A stretch of DNA of 64,000 bases from Branchiostoma floridae. Lineage: Eukaryota > Chordata > Leptocardii > Amphioxiformes > Branchiostomatidae. The notes under the pieces were generated by a model. The model worked only from the letters and a program-made list of their open reading frames with translations. It made no database searches and had not been told where the DNA came from. Made by a program: the position numbers and the translations under genes. Positions 36,404 through 49,389 of this stretch are shown here, piece by piece (within the stretch, counting starts at the first letter, position 1; each line of letters starts with the position of its first letter). The stretch spans positions 20,982,268-21,046,267 of the forward strand of contig NC_049985.1 in assembly GCF_000003815.2 (NCBI RefSeq), given 5' to 3'.

Positions 36404-38734
36404 ACAAAACTTTGTTTGCCCGTTACCATGGCAACAAGTAGTTTTGATCGAAATGAAAGCTATTTTGATGGGTTGTGGACCAAGTAATATCACTGTGAAA
36501 AATATGAGCCAAATCTATTGTTGACCTTTGCCACCATTGTTTGATCCTTACAGACATTTGCTCTTAAGTTTTGAAGAAGACAGAAATGAAGACGATGCTA
36601 GTACAAAAAACACCACAATCTCGGGTAAGAATTTTTGTTATCGAATACAGATGGTACATAAACCTAAAAAAAAGGACAAGATACATATTTTTTAGCTGCA
36701 GAAAATTCAGATTTAAAGACAGAAATTAGTGTATTTGTAGTACTAAAACACCACAATCTTATTCAAAGAAACACATTCTAAGTGTAAGGAATTCAATTTT
36801 AACAGAAAGGTAAATGTTAGTACAAGAACCACAACCTTAGTAGAAAATATTCTCTGCTTCTGTATACTCGTCACACACTATATTTTTAGACAGTGTTCAA
36901 ACCAAAAACATTTCACTTGCATACAATAATTGCAGTCAATTGTGCCGATGCATTTGTTTTTGACGGTTACATCTCTGAGACTGGTTGTCCACAACCAAAT
37001 AACAAACATGTTGCACTAAAATACTCAAGTATCCAATCGCTTCACATCTCTTATGACAAAATCTCCGTACAAATTGTACCCTCCATGTTCTCATGTGTGT
37101 TTCAGCAGTCATCTTGTCAAGCTATTAACATTTTACTGCATCCTACATGTGGAAAACGTTGAGCGGTTGAACTGTTCTCTAGTGTCAAGGCCATCCCCTG
37201 GTATCCTTATGAATTACACATTTAGGTATAGCTATTTAACAGACAACCACAGATTAATAGACTTAATTTTTGATGGCCACTGACTCGTGTTTTAACATGT
37301 TAGAACAAATGGATGTTAGAAAGGTTTATAAACCAAACAATGTTTTAGACATTAGAAAGTTTCCAGCTTGTTGTTATACGGTAAAAAATGTTTAGAAGTC
37401 AAAGACTAAAATTTGGTTACAATTTGAATGTTCCATGCAAAGGTTTCGAACAAAAGCCTACAAACCCCGAGTCGGTAATGTTGAATCAACTCTAGTTTTA
37501 CAGTGACATTTTTTCAGAAAAATTATGAATTGTTTCATTCACTTCGTAAACATGGTAACCTCCATTTTCTCATTAATCTTCCAGTCCAATCGCCACCTGG
37601 TAACTCGGTTTGACACAGTTAGATGAACACTGCAGCTTACGGCGTTTAGAAACCGAGCACGTTGAAGTGATTTATTCTCTAACATCAGCGACCTATCCCA
37701 GGTGTCATTATAAATTACAAACCTGGCTGCTCAACAAACAACAAAGGTTGCTATGCTTAGTTTTTTTACAAGCCTGCCTGCTCAGCAAACAACAAAAGAT
37801 TGTTATCCTAAGTTTTCGGTGACCTCTGATCTCTGTGATGTTACTCATACCTTATGGTCTTGGCCTTCGTATTTACTCTGTATTTCATAAATAATTGTGC
37901 CGGGATTTTTTTTTTTTGTGTGTGTGTGTGTGAAAAGATGTTGAAACACATTATCGGTTGCTGAAAAGGGGTCTCATTCTTTGGAGAAAAAAGAGAAAAT
38001 TTGTTGCCTTTGGCAAAAAATGGGGGCTACGTCAGACACAGGATATGCCTAGGGCAAACTTCAATGGGCACTAAGGCCTATTGATTTGATTATAAGGATG
38101 ACATCCATTGGTAAACTGATGCGAGCGTGCGAAATAAAAGTATGATTAAAGAATGTGTCGGACGACACAGGAGCCCTTAAAAGTAGACATGTAAGTTTAA
38201 GTCAAAGAATGTTACCTTCATTATAAACTCTGGTTAAGTGATCGATAATGTTAAACAAATGACTCAGAGTATAGTGCAGTATAGTATCTTAAAAGAATCG
38301 ATTCCAGAACTTTGTTTTTTTTACATATTTCTCTTTGATTTTTATAATAACTTCGGTATTCTACATCATTAATATTCATTTTCCGTTTATTTTTTCTACT
38401 TACAGTACATAGTTTTGCAGCAGCTTTGAGCGGTGTACAGTATGATTGTTTTTTTTAAATTATTTCTAAACAGACGAAAATAAATGTGCGCGGGATTTCA
38501 TCCATATATTTACTATGGTCTAATCACGCGCGTTTACTTGGTAGTTTTTTTTTTACTACTAAAACTATACTCTAGAGTGCACCATTTTACAAGCACTTCT
38601 GTCTGTTACTTCTTCGATATATTTGTTTAATGCTTTATCATATTCTTTTGACCTCAAGTGTTCTGATTTTTCTGTAAATTTGGCATTTATTGATCGTATT
38701 ACCAGTAGATGCAAATGAAGAAGAATCTTCCTCA
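36404..38734. repeat. 2.3-kb repeat copy B (uninterrupted)
   Basis: Matches copy A on both sides of the L1-like insertion and therefore shows the pre-insertion site at 36566-36592. Its right end carries gcaaatgaagaagaatctt, as does the end of the 2-kb repeat at 26464. A (TG)n run lies at 37918-37931. Confidence 0.85.
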
Positions 38735-38861
38735 GATACAATACATGCAAGACTTCCTTAAGGGGGAGATACCCCCACCCCCCTTTGACCGTGCTGCACC
38801 CTGTTCTAAGTAGTGTAGTCATTTAGCTTGCAGTTACCCAATCAAAACGAATAACAACTAG

Positions 38862-39041
38862 TCTTGAAAATCTCTGGGACAAAGTCTGACTGGCCGGCTG
38901 GATACTGATAGCCCCCGCACTGATCTGCTTGGAGATGGGTAAATGTGATATCTACAGCACAACTTTCTTCCTTAACCCTTTTGCCATAGTGTGTGTACGA
39001 GACGCCGAATCCTGACAAATGCACTCTGACAGCATAAGACC
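38862..39041 (-). CDS. Candidate exon, unknown product
   Basis: A GCGCGCAG acceptor-like site is followed by a frame reading VSWSYAVRVHLSGFGVSYT, then CAVDITFTHLQADQCGGY and DFVPEIFK. Composition looks protein-like, but there is no domain, no firm donor, and the region borders a repeat. It could be an exon of the gene that ends near 33988, or chance. Confidence 0.3.
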
Positions 39042-39329
39042 ATGACACCTGCGCGCGCATCAATTTTTGCAGTTTTTCAACTATGATTTAAATCTGACAA
39101 ATCAGCTGCAAAGAGAGCAAATATAAGCCATATATGTATATTCGGAAAAATACATATATCAACATCAATGTCAAATGCTCAACCTTCCTGAAAACTTAGA
39201 TTTTATACTGAATATATATAATGAATTTTTTGGCCTGAATTTTTTTATGCACAAGCTTGCATTAGCTTGGGGATCAGATGTCAGAAGATAGTAACTTGTA
39301 CTATAGGAACATTGTTTGGTTATGTGGAT

Positions 39330-39476
39330 TACATCCCCACCGCTTATCTCTCAAACGAAGTCAGGTACCCACATTTGAAGTGTGAGGAAAGTACAGAGGA
39401 GAACAAGAACGGCAGCATGGCAGGATTCGAACCCAGGACCTATAAATTCTGAGCCACATACACTTCTTGTGGGCAC
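39330..39476 (-). mobile_element. Probable tRNA-derived SINE fragment
   Basis: On the minus strand a B-box-like GGTTCGAATCC (39433-39423) sits in tRNA-like context (CAGAATTTATAGGTCCTGG). The A box is poorly preserved and the tail differs from the SINE at 8.1-8.4 kb. Confidence 0.5.
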
Positions 39477-41085
39477 ATGACTCCAATTGGATGTTTGCAC
39501 TCAAGCGTTTATGTCATACCGCCATAAAACAAGAATAAGACGTCAATTACGTCAAACATTTTGACAATTTCTCTGATCATAAATCACAATGGTTGTTTTT
39601 TCCTACTGATTTCCAAAAATCGTTGACTGGAAAGTAGCAGAATAATGTTAAAGTTGGTAAATATTAATACAGGACTTTATGCTAGATAGTTTTGCCCCTA
39701 AGTTGAAATAACGTACCTTATTCCTTGGTCAGAACTGGGACTTATTGATCACCCCTCGTACGTGCCTGATAGAACAAACCCCGTCTTGTGGGAGGGGGTG
39801 TTGGTGACCCCGAGTTTCATTTGTTTCAAGTCACTACTTGTTGAACTACCTTCCCTCCATGCATGTGGTGTAGGCATCCTTTGAGCGTTTTCTTTAGATA
39901 AAACGATCTACCTCGTAGTACGTGATAACCTGGTAACGTGCCCTATCATGGCCTTGTTCGGACACGGGAAGGACCGCGCGTGATATCTCCGAACCTACAC
40001 GCTGTGGTGGGTTTTGTTCGTTCGGTCTTCCTACCGCCATTGCAAACCAACCCTCCAGGTAAACAACACAAACAGGTAGATCCGATCAGGTCAAAAGGTT
40101 GCAACCGTCGCCAAAATAACTAACCGCACCTATCTACTGTAAAATTCGGTCTAGTTTGCAACATGCTGAAGTGCTAAAAATGCATTTATATTCGCGTGAA
40201 ACTCATAAAATGCATGCTGCTATAGATCTCAAATATTAGGAAGACAGGGTGGTACAGAAGAAGAAAACTGTAGATCACTTTTCATAAAACGCGGGAGAAG
40301 TAATATACTCGCGTGAAAACGTCAGTGGGGGCATGGAAGGTAAAAGTGCAGTTACGCCCCCTGTCGTAATGTGTAAGATCACAGTGCTCACAGGTGAAAC
40401 TTTACCATCAATGATTACGTACTGCTACACAACATGTGTCCGAGTTTGACGGAACGGAGAAAACAGGTGGGAACGCGAATGACTAAAAAGCAAGGAATTC
40501 ACTTAAGGTTAGAAAGAAAACGTGGACTGTGACGCAGCTAGTAGAGTTCTTAGATTCTGAGTTTGAAAGGGTTACTTTCGAAAGAAACCATTTCCTTGTG
40601 GGAAGAGTAGTCATTCGCAGACAGGCAGGCAGGTAGACAGAGAAAGAGAGAGAGAGTTTGAGCGCGAAAGATGAATACAGTTGGGACAAAAGCAACAAAA
40701 TATTTCCTTAAACTTCCATTCTGTCTAACCCCACTTTACCTCACAAAACGATTTTTGCATCCGCACTTACGTACCAACCTTGATTATTTAAGACCTTCCC
40801 GCTATTTTTTTCTTGTTCAAAAGCATTCCGAATTGAGGTATGAAGATTGCCTCCGCCGGATGAGCGGACATTGTGGTAGGCCCCAGAAGTGATTAAGTGG
40901 GTAACAGGGTATATTTTCAATACTTGTGTTAGAAGCTACGCCATCACGTTATGTTTGGGTAGCGTTGCTCTGTAATGCGTTTCTGCATCTGTCGGTCGGT
41001 GAACAAGAAGACACTATATAGCATGGCTGGATGGTGAGATGGAAACAGTTTGTAACATTATGGGTCTGGATTTATATAATAATAA
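39477..41085. other. Non-coding stretch
   Basis: No exons or repeats recognised. It contains a short (AG)n run at about 40641-40656 and open frames without domain or splice support. Confidence 0.4.
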
Positions 41086-42985
41086 TTTATTTATTTGCAA
41101 ATCCATGCCCGTAGGCTAATTGCAATGATACAGACAGTAAAAAGTAACAAGTGTCTATTCTAAATACACACACGTCAGCTATCTATGTACATGCTTCTAC
41201 TTTCTTTACTGGGTGGTTTGACTTCTTCTTTGGAGGCAGTGGCTGATGAAAAGTCCCACTTCTTTAATGATTAGTGGGTTCTGTGATTTTAACAGAAATA
41301 TAGTTTTTTTTAGGTCTACTAACTGGTAAAAAGTTGGAAATATTGTTTTGATTGTGTCAAAAAGGTTGTTTCTTTCGACCTTATAATGGGGGAAGTTACA
41401 TATAAAATGTATTTCATCTTCCACTGCATCCGTCGCACAGTATTTACACAATCTATCTTGAACTGGCACTTTTTTATAATGACCCTTTTCTATCTCTAGT
41501 GAGTGAGCACTGATTCTTATCTTACATACATTGGATCTCTTGTCAGCGTCGTTCTGGTATAGATAGGTTTCCATGGCATATTCGGTTTTGATATGTTTTT
41601 AAAATCTTAGTTTGCCGTTATCTTTAGACAATTGCTGGAAAAAGGTTTGGACATACACGTCTGACAGTCTTTTCCTTAACAATGTACAAATATGTTTGTT
41701 GTCTATTCTAGAGTGAGCATAGTTCCATAGATAGGAATAACCATTTTTCTCAAGTATTTGTTTTACATGTTGGAGCCAAGTTTTCTTATGATTGTTTAAA
41801 GGTACATTTTGTTAACAGAGTAGTGCGTCTATTTGTAAAGGGTGTGTAGAGTAATCTAACTGTTTAAGGCGTAGCCAATACTTAACTATGCGGATTGCTA
41901 TATCTATGCCTGTTGGATAGACTCCGAGTTCTGCTCTACATGCGGAGTTACAGGAATTCCTGTGCACGCCAAGAATATTTTTACAAAAGCGGGTTTGGAT
42001 ATTTTCCACTGGGCAGTTATCTTTTCCACAGTCTATACCCCAAATCTCACTACCATATAACATTATGGGCTTAATACACGTATTGGAAAGCTTAAGTAGA
42101 GTCTTGGGGGACATGGTTGAAAGAGTGAGATGTTTGAGGCCGAATACAGCTTTACGTGCCTTTAGAGACAGGTTCTTTTTAGCTAAGGAATAAGTACCTG
42201 ACGAGGACAACGTCAGGCCTAGGTAGGGGTAGGAGTTTGCGATTTCGATGTTATCTATGCCAAATAAGAAATTTATGTTCTTGAGGAGTCTCTCTGATTT
42301 GTTAAAGATCACGGCTTTAGTTTTCTTTAGGTTCACCTGCAGTTTCCATTTCTCGCAGAAAGAAAGAAGCCTGTCAAGGGCACATTGTAAGCCGGTTTCA
42401 GACTATGAAAGTAGCACAACATCATCTGCGTAAAGGATATAGACAGGAAACGAGAAGGTGGTGTAGAGAGGGTGGGTCTAATGTAGAGAGGGTGGGTCGC
42501 AGTCGGGGTTATTTATTTATTTTATTTATTATGATTCTCCATATTCGATGACGATATATATGGAGGGTATGGCGGAACAGGTGTCAATGGACACCTTTTG
42601 AAAGCCGTCATACACACATGTTCGCACATGTATGACATGTTATCCGAATCTTTAACTAAATTATCTTGAAAAGAGTAGGACTGAGGTTACATCCTTGCTT
42701 TACACCGGTACCTCTGTCTGTTGTAAACAGTGATATAGGGCCGGTAGGAGTTTTAACACATGTCAGCGGATTAGAATTCATGGATTTAATCAAGTTGTGA
42801 AACTTGCCGCCTATGTTTAAATAATTGAGTTTGCAACGTAGACCATCTCGCCAGACGCAGTCAAAAGCTTTTTTAGAGTCTATGAAACAGGTGTAGAGGC
42901 ATCTGTTGGCACTGGTCTAACGCAACTCAAAATCGGAATTTAAATTCACGATAACGTCCTCGGTACTTGTTTTCCATTTGTCTCG
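41086..42985 (-). pseudogene. Degraded non-LTR retrotransposon, same family as 17.8-19.0 kb
   Basis: Reading on the minus strand from about 42900: SKKAFDCVWRDGL, then GVKQGCNLSPTLF, an interruption of roughly 170 bp (about 42470-42640, with AT-rich simple sequence), LYADDVVLLS (about 42440-42420) followed by a TAG, then a 174-codon frame with SYPYLGLTLSSSG, YGSEIWG and CKNILGVHR, and finally a 122-codon frame with a Cys/His end (DRLCKYC...DEIHFICNFPHY) and FISHCLQRRSQTTQ. The YADD is intact, unlike the copy at 18.2 kb. The tail is AAATAAATAAATTATTAT near 41086. Stops, an insertion and frameshifts make it inactive. Confidence 0.85.
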
Positions 42986-43612
42986 CAGAGGGTGAAGGGT
43001 TCATGAACCGAATGAATGTATTCCTTATCCAAGTAAATCCAAGTAATGTATTTAGATGAATATGTTAAAAATTCTTTGATCAAAACTTGACCACTCTTTG
43101 GCAAATAGTGATGAAGCGCCGTGAATTCGAGCGCGTAAAAAACCTATCATCTTGGGGCGGCCCCCGTTATGTATGAAAACATTAGACAAAATGTCGTTCC
43201 TGAATTTTTGGTACCAGACTAGAATTTTTGCTACCAAAATCCTATTACATTAGCCTTTAATGTTACAGTTTTAGCATTTTTTTCAATTTCTTACTGTCGA
43301 TATATATGTTTTCATCACCAATTTTACCACCATTAAAACAAAAGATTATTAAAGCTACTCGTTTACGTTTCTTGTTTCCGCGTATGTTTCATGCTGTCTA
43401 TTTTGTATTCCTTATACAAGGTAGTGTATTAAATAATTGTTTCCGTTGGCGGAGACCTAGTGTAGATCAGAAAGCCAGACGATAGAGAATCTGCCCGCCC
43501 AGCGCAGCGGCTGTCATCCAAACCACGGCCTGTTCCTGGGTCCCACGGCTCCGAGCAGTGAAACCTCCAACTAGAAATATATATATATATATATATCTTA
43601 CTATTCAGAACG
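42986..43612. other. Non-coding stretch
   Basis: No feature recognised other than a short (AT)n run at 43576-43597. Confidence 0.4.
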
Positions 43613-43920
43613 CTCTTGCTTAGGGGTGAGAATCGGTACAGATAATTCAGGTACAGGTACGGGCCAGGACCAGAGGATCAGTCTGGACCTGAACCTGGAC
43701 CTGATGTCTGTGAAAACTTGTGAATGGGCGATATTAAAAAGAATGGTCCATTTTGCTACAAAGGATTCTGTTAAGTGGAGGAATCTGTTAATTTTCAATC
43801 GGTCCAACATCCAGTCTACTGATTTTGCCGGGTTCCGGTTTTTCGAATTCCGGATCGGTCCGACAAGAAATTGCAGATTTGTACCTATACACCGTACCGG
43901 TACCCACCCCTACTCTTGCT
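43613..43920. mobile_element. hAT-type MITE with 8-bp target-site duplication
   Basis: The element 43621-43912 (292 bp) has terminal inverted repeats: TAGGGGTGAGAATCGGTAC at the left and, reversed, TAGGGGTGGGTACCGGTAC at the right. It is flanked by identical CTCTTGCT at 43613-43620 and 43913-43920. An 8-bp duplication with short TIRs is the hallmark of hAT transposons. No transposase is encoded, so it is a non-autonomous MITE. Confidence 0.85.
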
Positions 43921-44113
43921 GAGCACGGAGTTCTAAAGAGCCGGATATAGTGCTCAGTATGGACGTGGATGCTAAAAAGAATCCGAATTTTATACCTAAG
44001 ATTTATTGACTCAAAGATTGCGTGACAATGAAGTGTCAGTTTGTGCATGCTTATTTCTAGTTTTACAACATTGATTTTGACTTTTAGTGTCAGAACGTCA
44101 TTGGTCTTCTAAC

Positions 44114-44560
44114 CTGTTTTGTCTTCGAATAATCCTTGACCACTTGTCGGTTCTGTGGTCGGTCCTTCCTGTGTTTCTTGACCACGCGTGGGAGTGTCGG
44201 TCACTTTTTCTCCCGCCGCAGGACTTTGCTGACCGGAGCTCGAGCTTGTGGCGGTTTGAGTGGTCACGCTGCACCCCTGCTCGTCCTTCCCTGACACACA
44301 GTCCGGGTACCCGTCACAGATCTGGTGAGGTGGCACACAGATCGGGTCCAGGAGACCGGGCAGGTCGCAGGTGAACGTCTGGCAACCATCAGTACCTCCG
44401 GCATCTTGCTCGGCGTTTTCACAGCCCTGTTCGTCCTCTGCCCCCCAACAATCCACGTCACCGTCACAGCTGAACGCGTCAGGAACGCACGACGCGTTAC
44501 CGTAGACTGACGAACAGTTGTAGCTACAGGAGCCCCACTTAAGCCCCAGAGCATGTTCAA
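44114..44560 (-). CDS. Exon with LDLa repeats 4 and 5 and a Ser/Thr-rich linker
   Basis: A 447-bp exon from a GCTACAG acceptor to a CAG|GTTAGA donor. It encodes two LDLa repeats: CSYNCSSVYGNASCVPDAF then CDGDVDCWGAEDEQGC, and CQTFTCDLPGLLDPICVPPH then CDGYPDCVSGKDEQGC. A mucin-like linker follows (TTQTATSSSSGQQS, TEPTSG). The exon leaves in phase 1. If the donor is not used, the frame ends at a TAG directly after it, so this could be the last exon. Confidence 0.88.
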
Positions 44561-45285
44561 CTGTAGCAACAGATGTTTGGCTATAAGTTAGAATGGCACA
44601 ATATGAAAATCAGTATTGGTAAGTATTTTATGATGAAGATCATCGTATTAACGTTACGTCAAAAAAGTGATCCAATTTCAGGGTTTGAAGGAGAATTCCG
44701 CTCAAGAAGCGTGTATCATTTTCCTGGATATTTTTTGGGGATACAAATGCACCTGACTTTGCAAAGTTATCTCATTTTTTTTATTTCGACCATAATCATT
44801 TTCTAAATCCAGGTATCCTCATACGGACTCGCTTTATTGTACTTCTATTTTGCAAGCATAGCCAACTTCCGTCACACTTTAGCTAAGGGCACAACCCGCC
44901 GTAAGAGCAGTTTGTCAGTACGTTTTCTTTGGGAGGCCACGTCCGCCACGTATTTCTGAAAACGTTTAGGCTGTACAAGGCAGGCGCGTCGCCCGTACTG
45001 GTACTTACGGGGGGCGAATCCGCAGCGCACACACAGTTTTGCCTGCACGCAAAGTACTACGGCGTGTCTGCGTGCTCCAAAATCCGCCGGATTTCCTACG
45101 AGTTCGTACGGAGGCGGTACTTACCACTTACGGATTCCAAAAGATTGCCCACGTTTTGGCACGTACAACGGGTTGTGCCCTTAGCTCTTCTCGCGAACGG
45201 TAGTCAGGATAAACTTGACAAAGCATTTAGGGAGAATGTGTGAAGACTATCTTAACCCGTGCGTCATCATGACGGTTTCACTCAC

Positions 45286-45402
45286 CGTCAGTGAGCCTTT
45301 CGTCCTCTCCGTCAGCGCAGTCCTGATGCCCGTCCCCCAGCTGACGTGACGGCAGACAGGTGACGTTGTTACGGCAGGTGAAGAAACAGTGCTTGGGCAC
45401 AC
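45286..45402 (-). CDS. LDLa repeat exon 3
   Basis: A 117-bp phase 1-1 exon (ATGACAG acceptor, GTGAGT donor). It encodes CFFTCRNNVTCLPSRQLGDG, then DCADGEDE. Relative to the canonical repeat the fourth Cys is replaced ('LGDGHQDC' instead of 'xCDGxxDC'), and the last Cys is absent. Confidence 0.82.
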
Positions 45403-45486
45403 CTGTCATGGAGAGTACACAAAACATTTCAACCACTTGGAGAGGCAACCTGCAAACTGTCCATTGGAACTGAGGGTCACACTAAA

Positions 45487-45564
45487 TACCGAAAACAACC
45501 GAAAACTACCAGAAACAACCGAAAAAAACTATCACTAATTACCGATTTTCGGTTGTTTTCGGTA
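45487..45564. repeat. Inverted repeat, 19-bp perfect arms
   Basis: taccgaaaacaaccgaaaa at 45487-45505 is the exact reverse complement of 45546-45564, in the intron between LDLa exons. Confidence 0.85.
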
Positions 45565-46586
45565 CTTAGAGAGACCGGGAACGAAGATAGCAACATGCTT
45601 TACATTGGAAAAGGAAGTAGCGAAGAAACAGATGAGAAATAAAGAGGGCTAAGGTCACATTTCCAAACCGGGACCCGGCCGGGCAGTTTTCGGGAACGAA
45701 AAGTGTAATATAAAAGACAACACAACACACAAAACGTACAAAAAATTGTCAGCAGCATAATTACCTCCATGAAATGTCATGGAATGGAGGTTATATTTTC
45801 TGTTACGTGTCTCTGTCTGTGTACAAGATTACTCAAGAACGGCTGGATTGATTGGTTTCATACTTGTTGTGTTGGTGGGGTGTGATGAAAGCTCGAATCG
45901 ATGAGATTTGGGCGCCGTATCTGTCATTATAATCGATGTAATAATATAAAAAATCACCCCTATATCTGCGAAATATTGGAACAGGCATGTCCCGGTGACG
46001 TATGTAGGTCAGGTAATTAATCACCCGTGGGCCATGTAGCCAGCAGCTAACAGTTGCGGCCAGGCAGCTGCTGTGATTAATGACAGTCTTGGCATAAGTG
46101 AAGCAGGGCTCTGAATCCAAACAAGCCCTTCAACTGTGGTTTGAAAAATAACCAGCCAGCAGTAAGTTCAAACTAAAACTTCATTGTACCTACATTTTCT
46201 AATTCTATGTCTGTATGTGCCTTCAGGTCAATAAGTAAAGCTGTTCTTAACCATATTAACATCATAGATATGTGTCAGTATGAGAAACTAAGATGCATCG
46301 TAATTATCACACTTTGCATTAATTATGCATATTAGGCCCTTATTTGCATGAATGATATCTGTACAGGTTCCACCCTCCATATAAAACATATCTTACATTT
46401 ATCAAGGTCCTATTGTGGAACACATTGTAATAGTAGGAGATCCTCATTATAAATGCTAATCAACTATTAATTTCTATAAATTGCATACTTCTGCAGGTAA
46501 GACGTCGAGATCTCGGACTAAAGTTTGCCAAATCCCTTCTTCTTTCTAACTTTCCCAACTTCCTCCCACCACACCGCTCTGAGGCA

Positions 46587-46652
46587 CATACTGTAAATGC
46601 ATTTAAGTTCGCGGGGATTTAATTTCGCGGTAGCGGGGAAAGAACTTTTCGC
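46587..46652 (+). repeat. Fragment of a 'ttaagttcgcgg' MITE-like repeat
   Basis: actgtaaatgcatttaagtt and 'ggatttaatttcgcggtagcgg' also occur near 8011-8060, and a diverged form near 11530-11690. The sequence breaks off where LINE coding sequence begins. Confidence 0.65.
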
Positions 46653-49046
46653 TTTTAGGAAGAAAAAAGAATACAACAAACTAATACGAAAACGCAAAAA
46701 AGACTATGAAACTGATTGTTTAATACAGCTCCAAAATCTTCAGGAAAGTAATCCAACCGCCTTCTGGAATCTGCTCAAACAACTAAAGAACACCAACTCC
46801 ACTTCCGAAGAAGAAATCCCACCCGACTCCTGGGTAAATCATTTCAAAGCACTGCATGAGAAACGCAGGATTGAGAAACAGAATTTTGACAGGACATTTG
46901 AGAAGAAAATTATAGACAAACTAAAGGCATTAGATGAACGCAACACTAAGCAAGGGCCTATAGATTACCCAATCACAGAGTCAGAACTTAGTTGTTCAAT
47001 AATGGCTCTCAAAAATAAAAAGGCGAGCGGCGAGGACATGATAATTAACGAAATGCTGAAAGCAGGACACTACATACTTTTACAACCTCTTGTTAAATTA
47101 TTTAATCACATTTTCTCAAATGGAATATTCCCCAAACCTGGTCAAATAGCTACATAGTGCCCATATACAAATCAGGAGGAAAAGACGACACTAACAACTA
47201 CCGCGGCATATCTATTTCTAGTTGTCTCGGAAAACTATTTACCTCTATACTCAACAAAAGAATCTCCTCTTTTCTGGAGGAAAACGAAATACTCAAACCT
47301 AACCAAGCTGGATTTAGGAAAAACTACAGAACATCAGACAACATATTTGTCCTGAAAACCTTAATATCCAAATACACACAATCAAGAAAACAACTATTTG
47401 CCTGCTTCGTGGATCTATCTAAAGCATTTGATTCAATTTGGCATGAGGGTCTTCTATTCAAAATTCTATCAAAAGGTATTTCCGGCAGATTTTTCAATGT
47501 GATAAAAAGCTTCCGTAGCTATCCGTAGCTAGTGTTAAAATCAACATAGGATTGAGTGAAAAGTTTCCTGTCGAGATAGGAGTTAGGCAGGGTTGCGTTC
47601 TAAGCCCTTCGCTATTTAACCTGTATGTAAGTGACTTGGTATGTGAACTGAATGCAGGGGATTTTGATGCACCTTTGTTAAATACATCCAGTATATCAAG
47701 TCTATTGTATGCAGACGACCTCGTGCTACTATCAACTAGCCAAAATGGCCTTCAAAATGCAATACATACTCTAGATCACTACTGCAACAAATGGAAATTA
47801 TCAGTGAACCTAAATAAGACAAAAATCATTGTATTTAACAAAAGGGGGCAGATGTTTCCAAATCTCAAATTCCAGTTACTCAACAAAGACATAGAAATAG
47901 TTTCCTCATACTGCTATTTAGGAGTAGTGTTTACTGCCGGGTGCAATTTCACCACGGCAATGAAAGCACTGCAAAAAAAGGCTGCCAGGGCTCTGTTCAG
48001 CATCAAAACAACCCTGGGTGACAGCAATCCTTCAGTGTCAGTATTTTGTAAACTATTTGATGCCTGCATAGTCCCAATATTAACTTACGGGGCAGAGGTA
48101 TGGGGCAAGAGTGGATTAAATGACAAGGCTCCTATTGAACAACTTCATCTTAAGTTTTGCAAATCAATTTTAGGGGTAAGAAAAAATGCGAGTAACCTTG
48201 CAACAAGGGCAGAACTTGGAAGGTACCCCCTGTGGATCGAAGTGTATACAAGATTGTATTCGTATTACAAAAGATTAGTTAAAGAAGTACCAACAAGTAG
48301 CCTTCAATTTGAAGCTCTCCGTGTACAACAGGACTTACGTATACACAAACGTAACATACCATGCTGGTTATCCAATGTTAGTAAAATCCTGGAGGAGTCA
48401 GGTTTTGCCTACCTATTGATTAACACTGATCGCAACACTTCATTCGCCCAGTCCGAAATAAAACAAAGACTAAAAGACAACTTTATTCCAAACTTCTCAG
48501 ATCTTAACTCTCCTGGCACGACGGAAAATCAAGGAAATAAGTTAAGAACTTACAGAAAATTTAAGCATTCGTATGAAAGAGAAAAATATCTGGATATAGC
48601 AAATTTTAGATATCGCCGGGCCATGACTAAGGATAAGCGATCATCCACTGGAAATTGAAGCTGGTAGATATAACCGAACTCCTCCTGATGATAGACTATG
48701 TGTATTTTGCGATAAGAGTTTCATGTATGTAGAAAACGAAGTACACTTTGTCCTAGAGTGTTCGCTGTACAAAGATCTGCGAAATGCATTCGCTAAGGCT
48801 ACACATATAGATAAAAAATATGCGCACCTGACGAAGGAAAATCTGTTCAAATACCTTATGTCATCATCTAACTACGATATACTGGAAAAACTCTGTAAGC
48901 TCGTCCACGCATGTTTTAAGAAGACAGAAGAAGCATGTAAACTGTAATATATATGTATAGCTTTCCGATTACTTACTATGTACCAAACTGACTGCATTTA
49001 GCCCCAATGGGGCATGAATATGCAATAAACTTCATTGTCATTGTCA
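46653..49046 (+). mobile_element. Non-LTR retrotransposon (5'-truncated, frameshifted)
   Basis: Starts inside a MITE fragment and encodes most of a reverse transcriptase in four frames: 46653-47156 (KNKKASGEDMIINEMLK), 47157-47528 (YRGISISSCLGKLF; FVDLSKAFDSIWHEGL), 47552-48658 (RQGCVLSPSLFNLYVSDL; YADDLVLLS with catalytic DD near 47714-47719; YGAEVWG; CKSILGVRKN) and about 48655-48947 (C-terminal Cys/His segment LCVFCDK...EVHFVLECSLY). The 3' end has a GCCCCAATGGGGC hairpin, aataaact and a short attgtc repeat. The endonuclease is missing. Clade is uncertain, related to the copies at 17.8 and 41.1 kb. It lies in an intron, antisense to the LDLa gene. Confidence 0.87.
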
Positions 49047-49389
49047 ATTAAGTGTCACGTTTTAATAATTACTTATCAGATGGACATTCTCTGTGTCATT
49101 AAATGAATACACCACTTCTTTCCCATAACATTTATAACCATTACTCTCAAATACAACCGACCATAAAAATACATACCATCCACAAAAAAGCAATAAATAT
49201 TTCATGGAGGTATGAGGTCCCCGAACTCTAGTTTGTGTATATTTATTGATAAACATTTTGTATTTCGTTTCCACAAACATTCCGACCGGGCTCCGGTTTG
49301 GGAATGTGACCTTATAGCCTAAGTAAGTGATCAAAAGCATGGTTTGCACAATTGTCTGCTCTTCATTGAATTATCAATCCACTACATAC

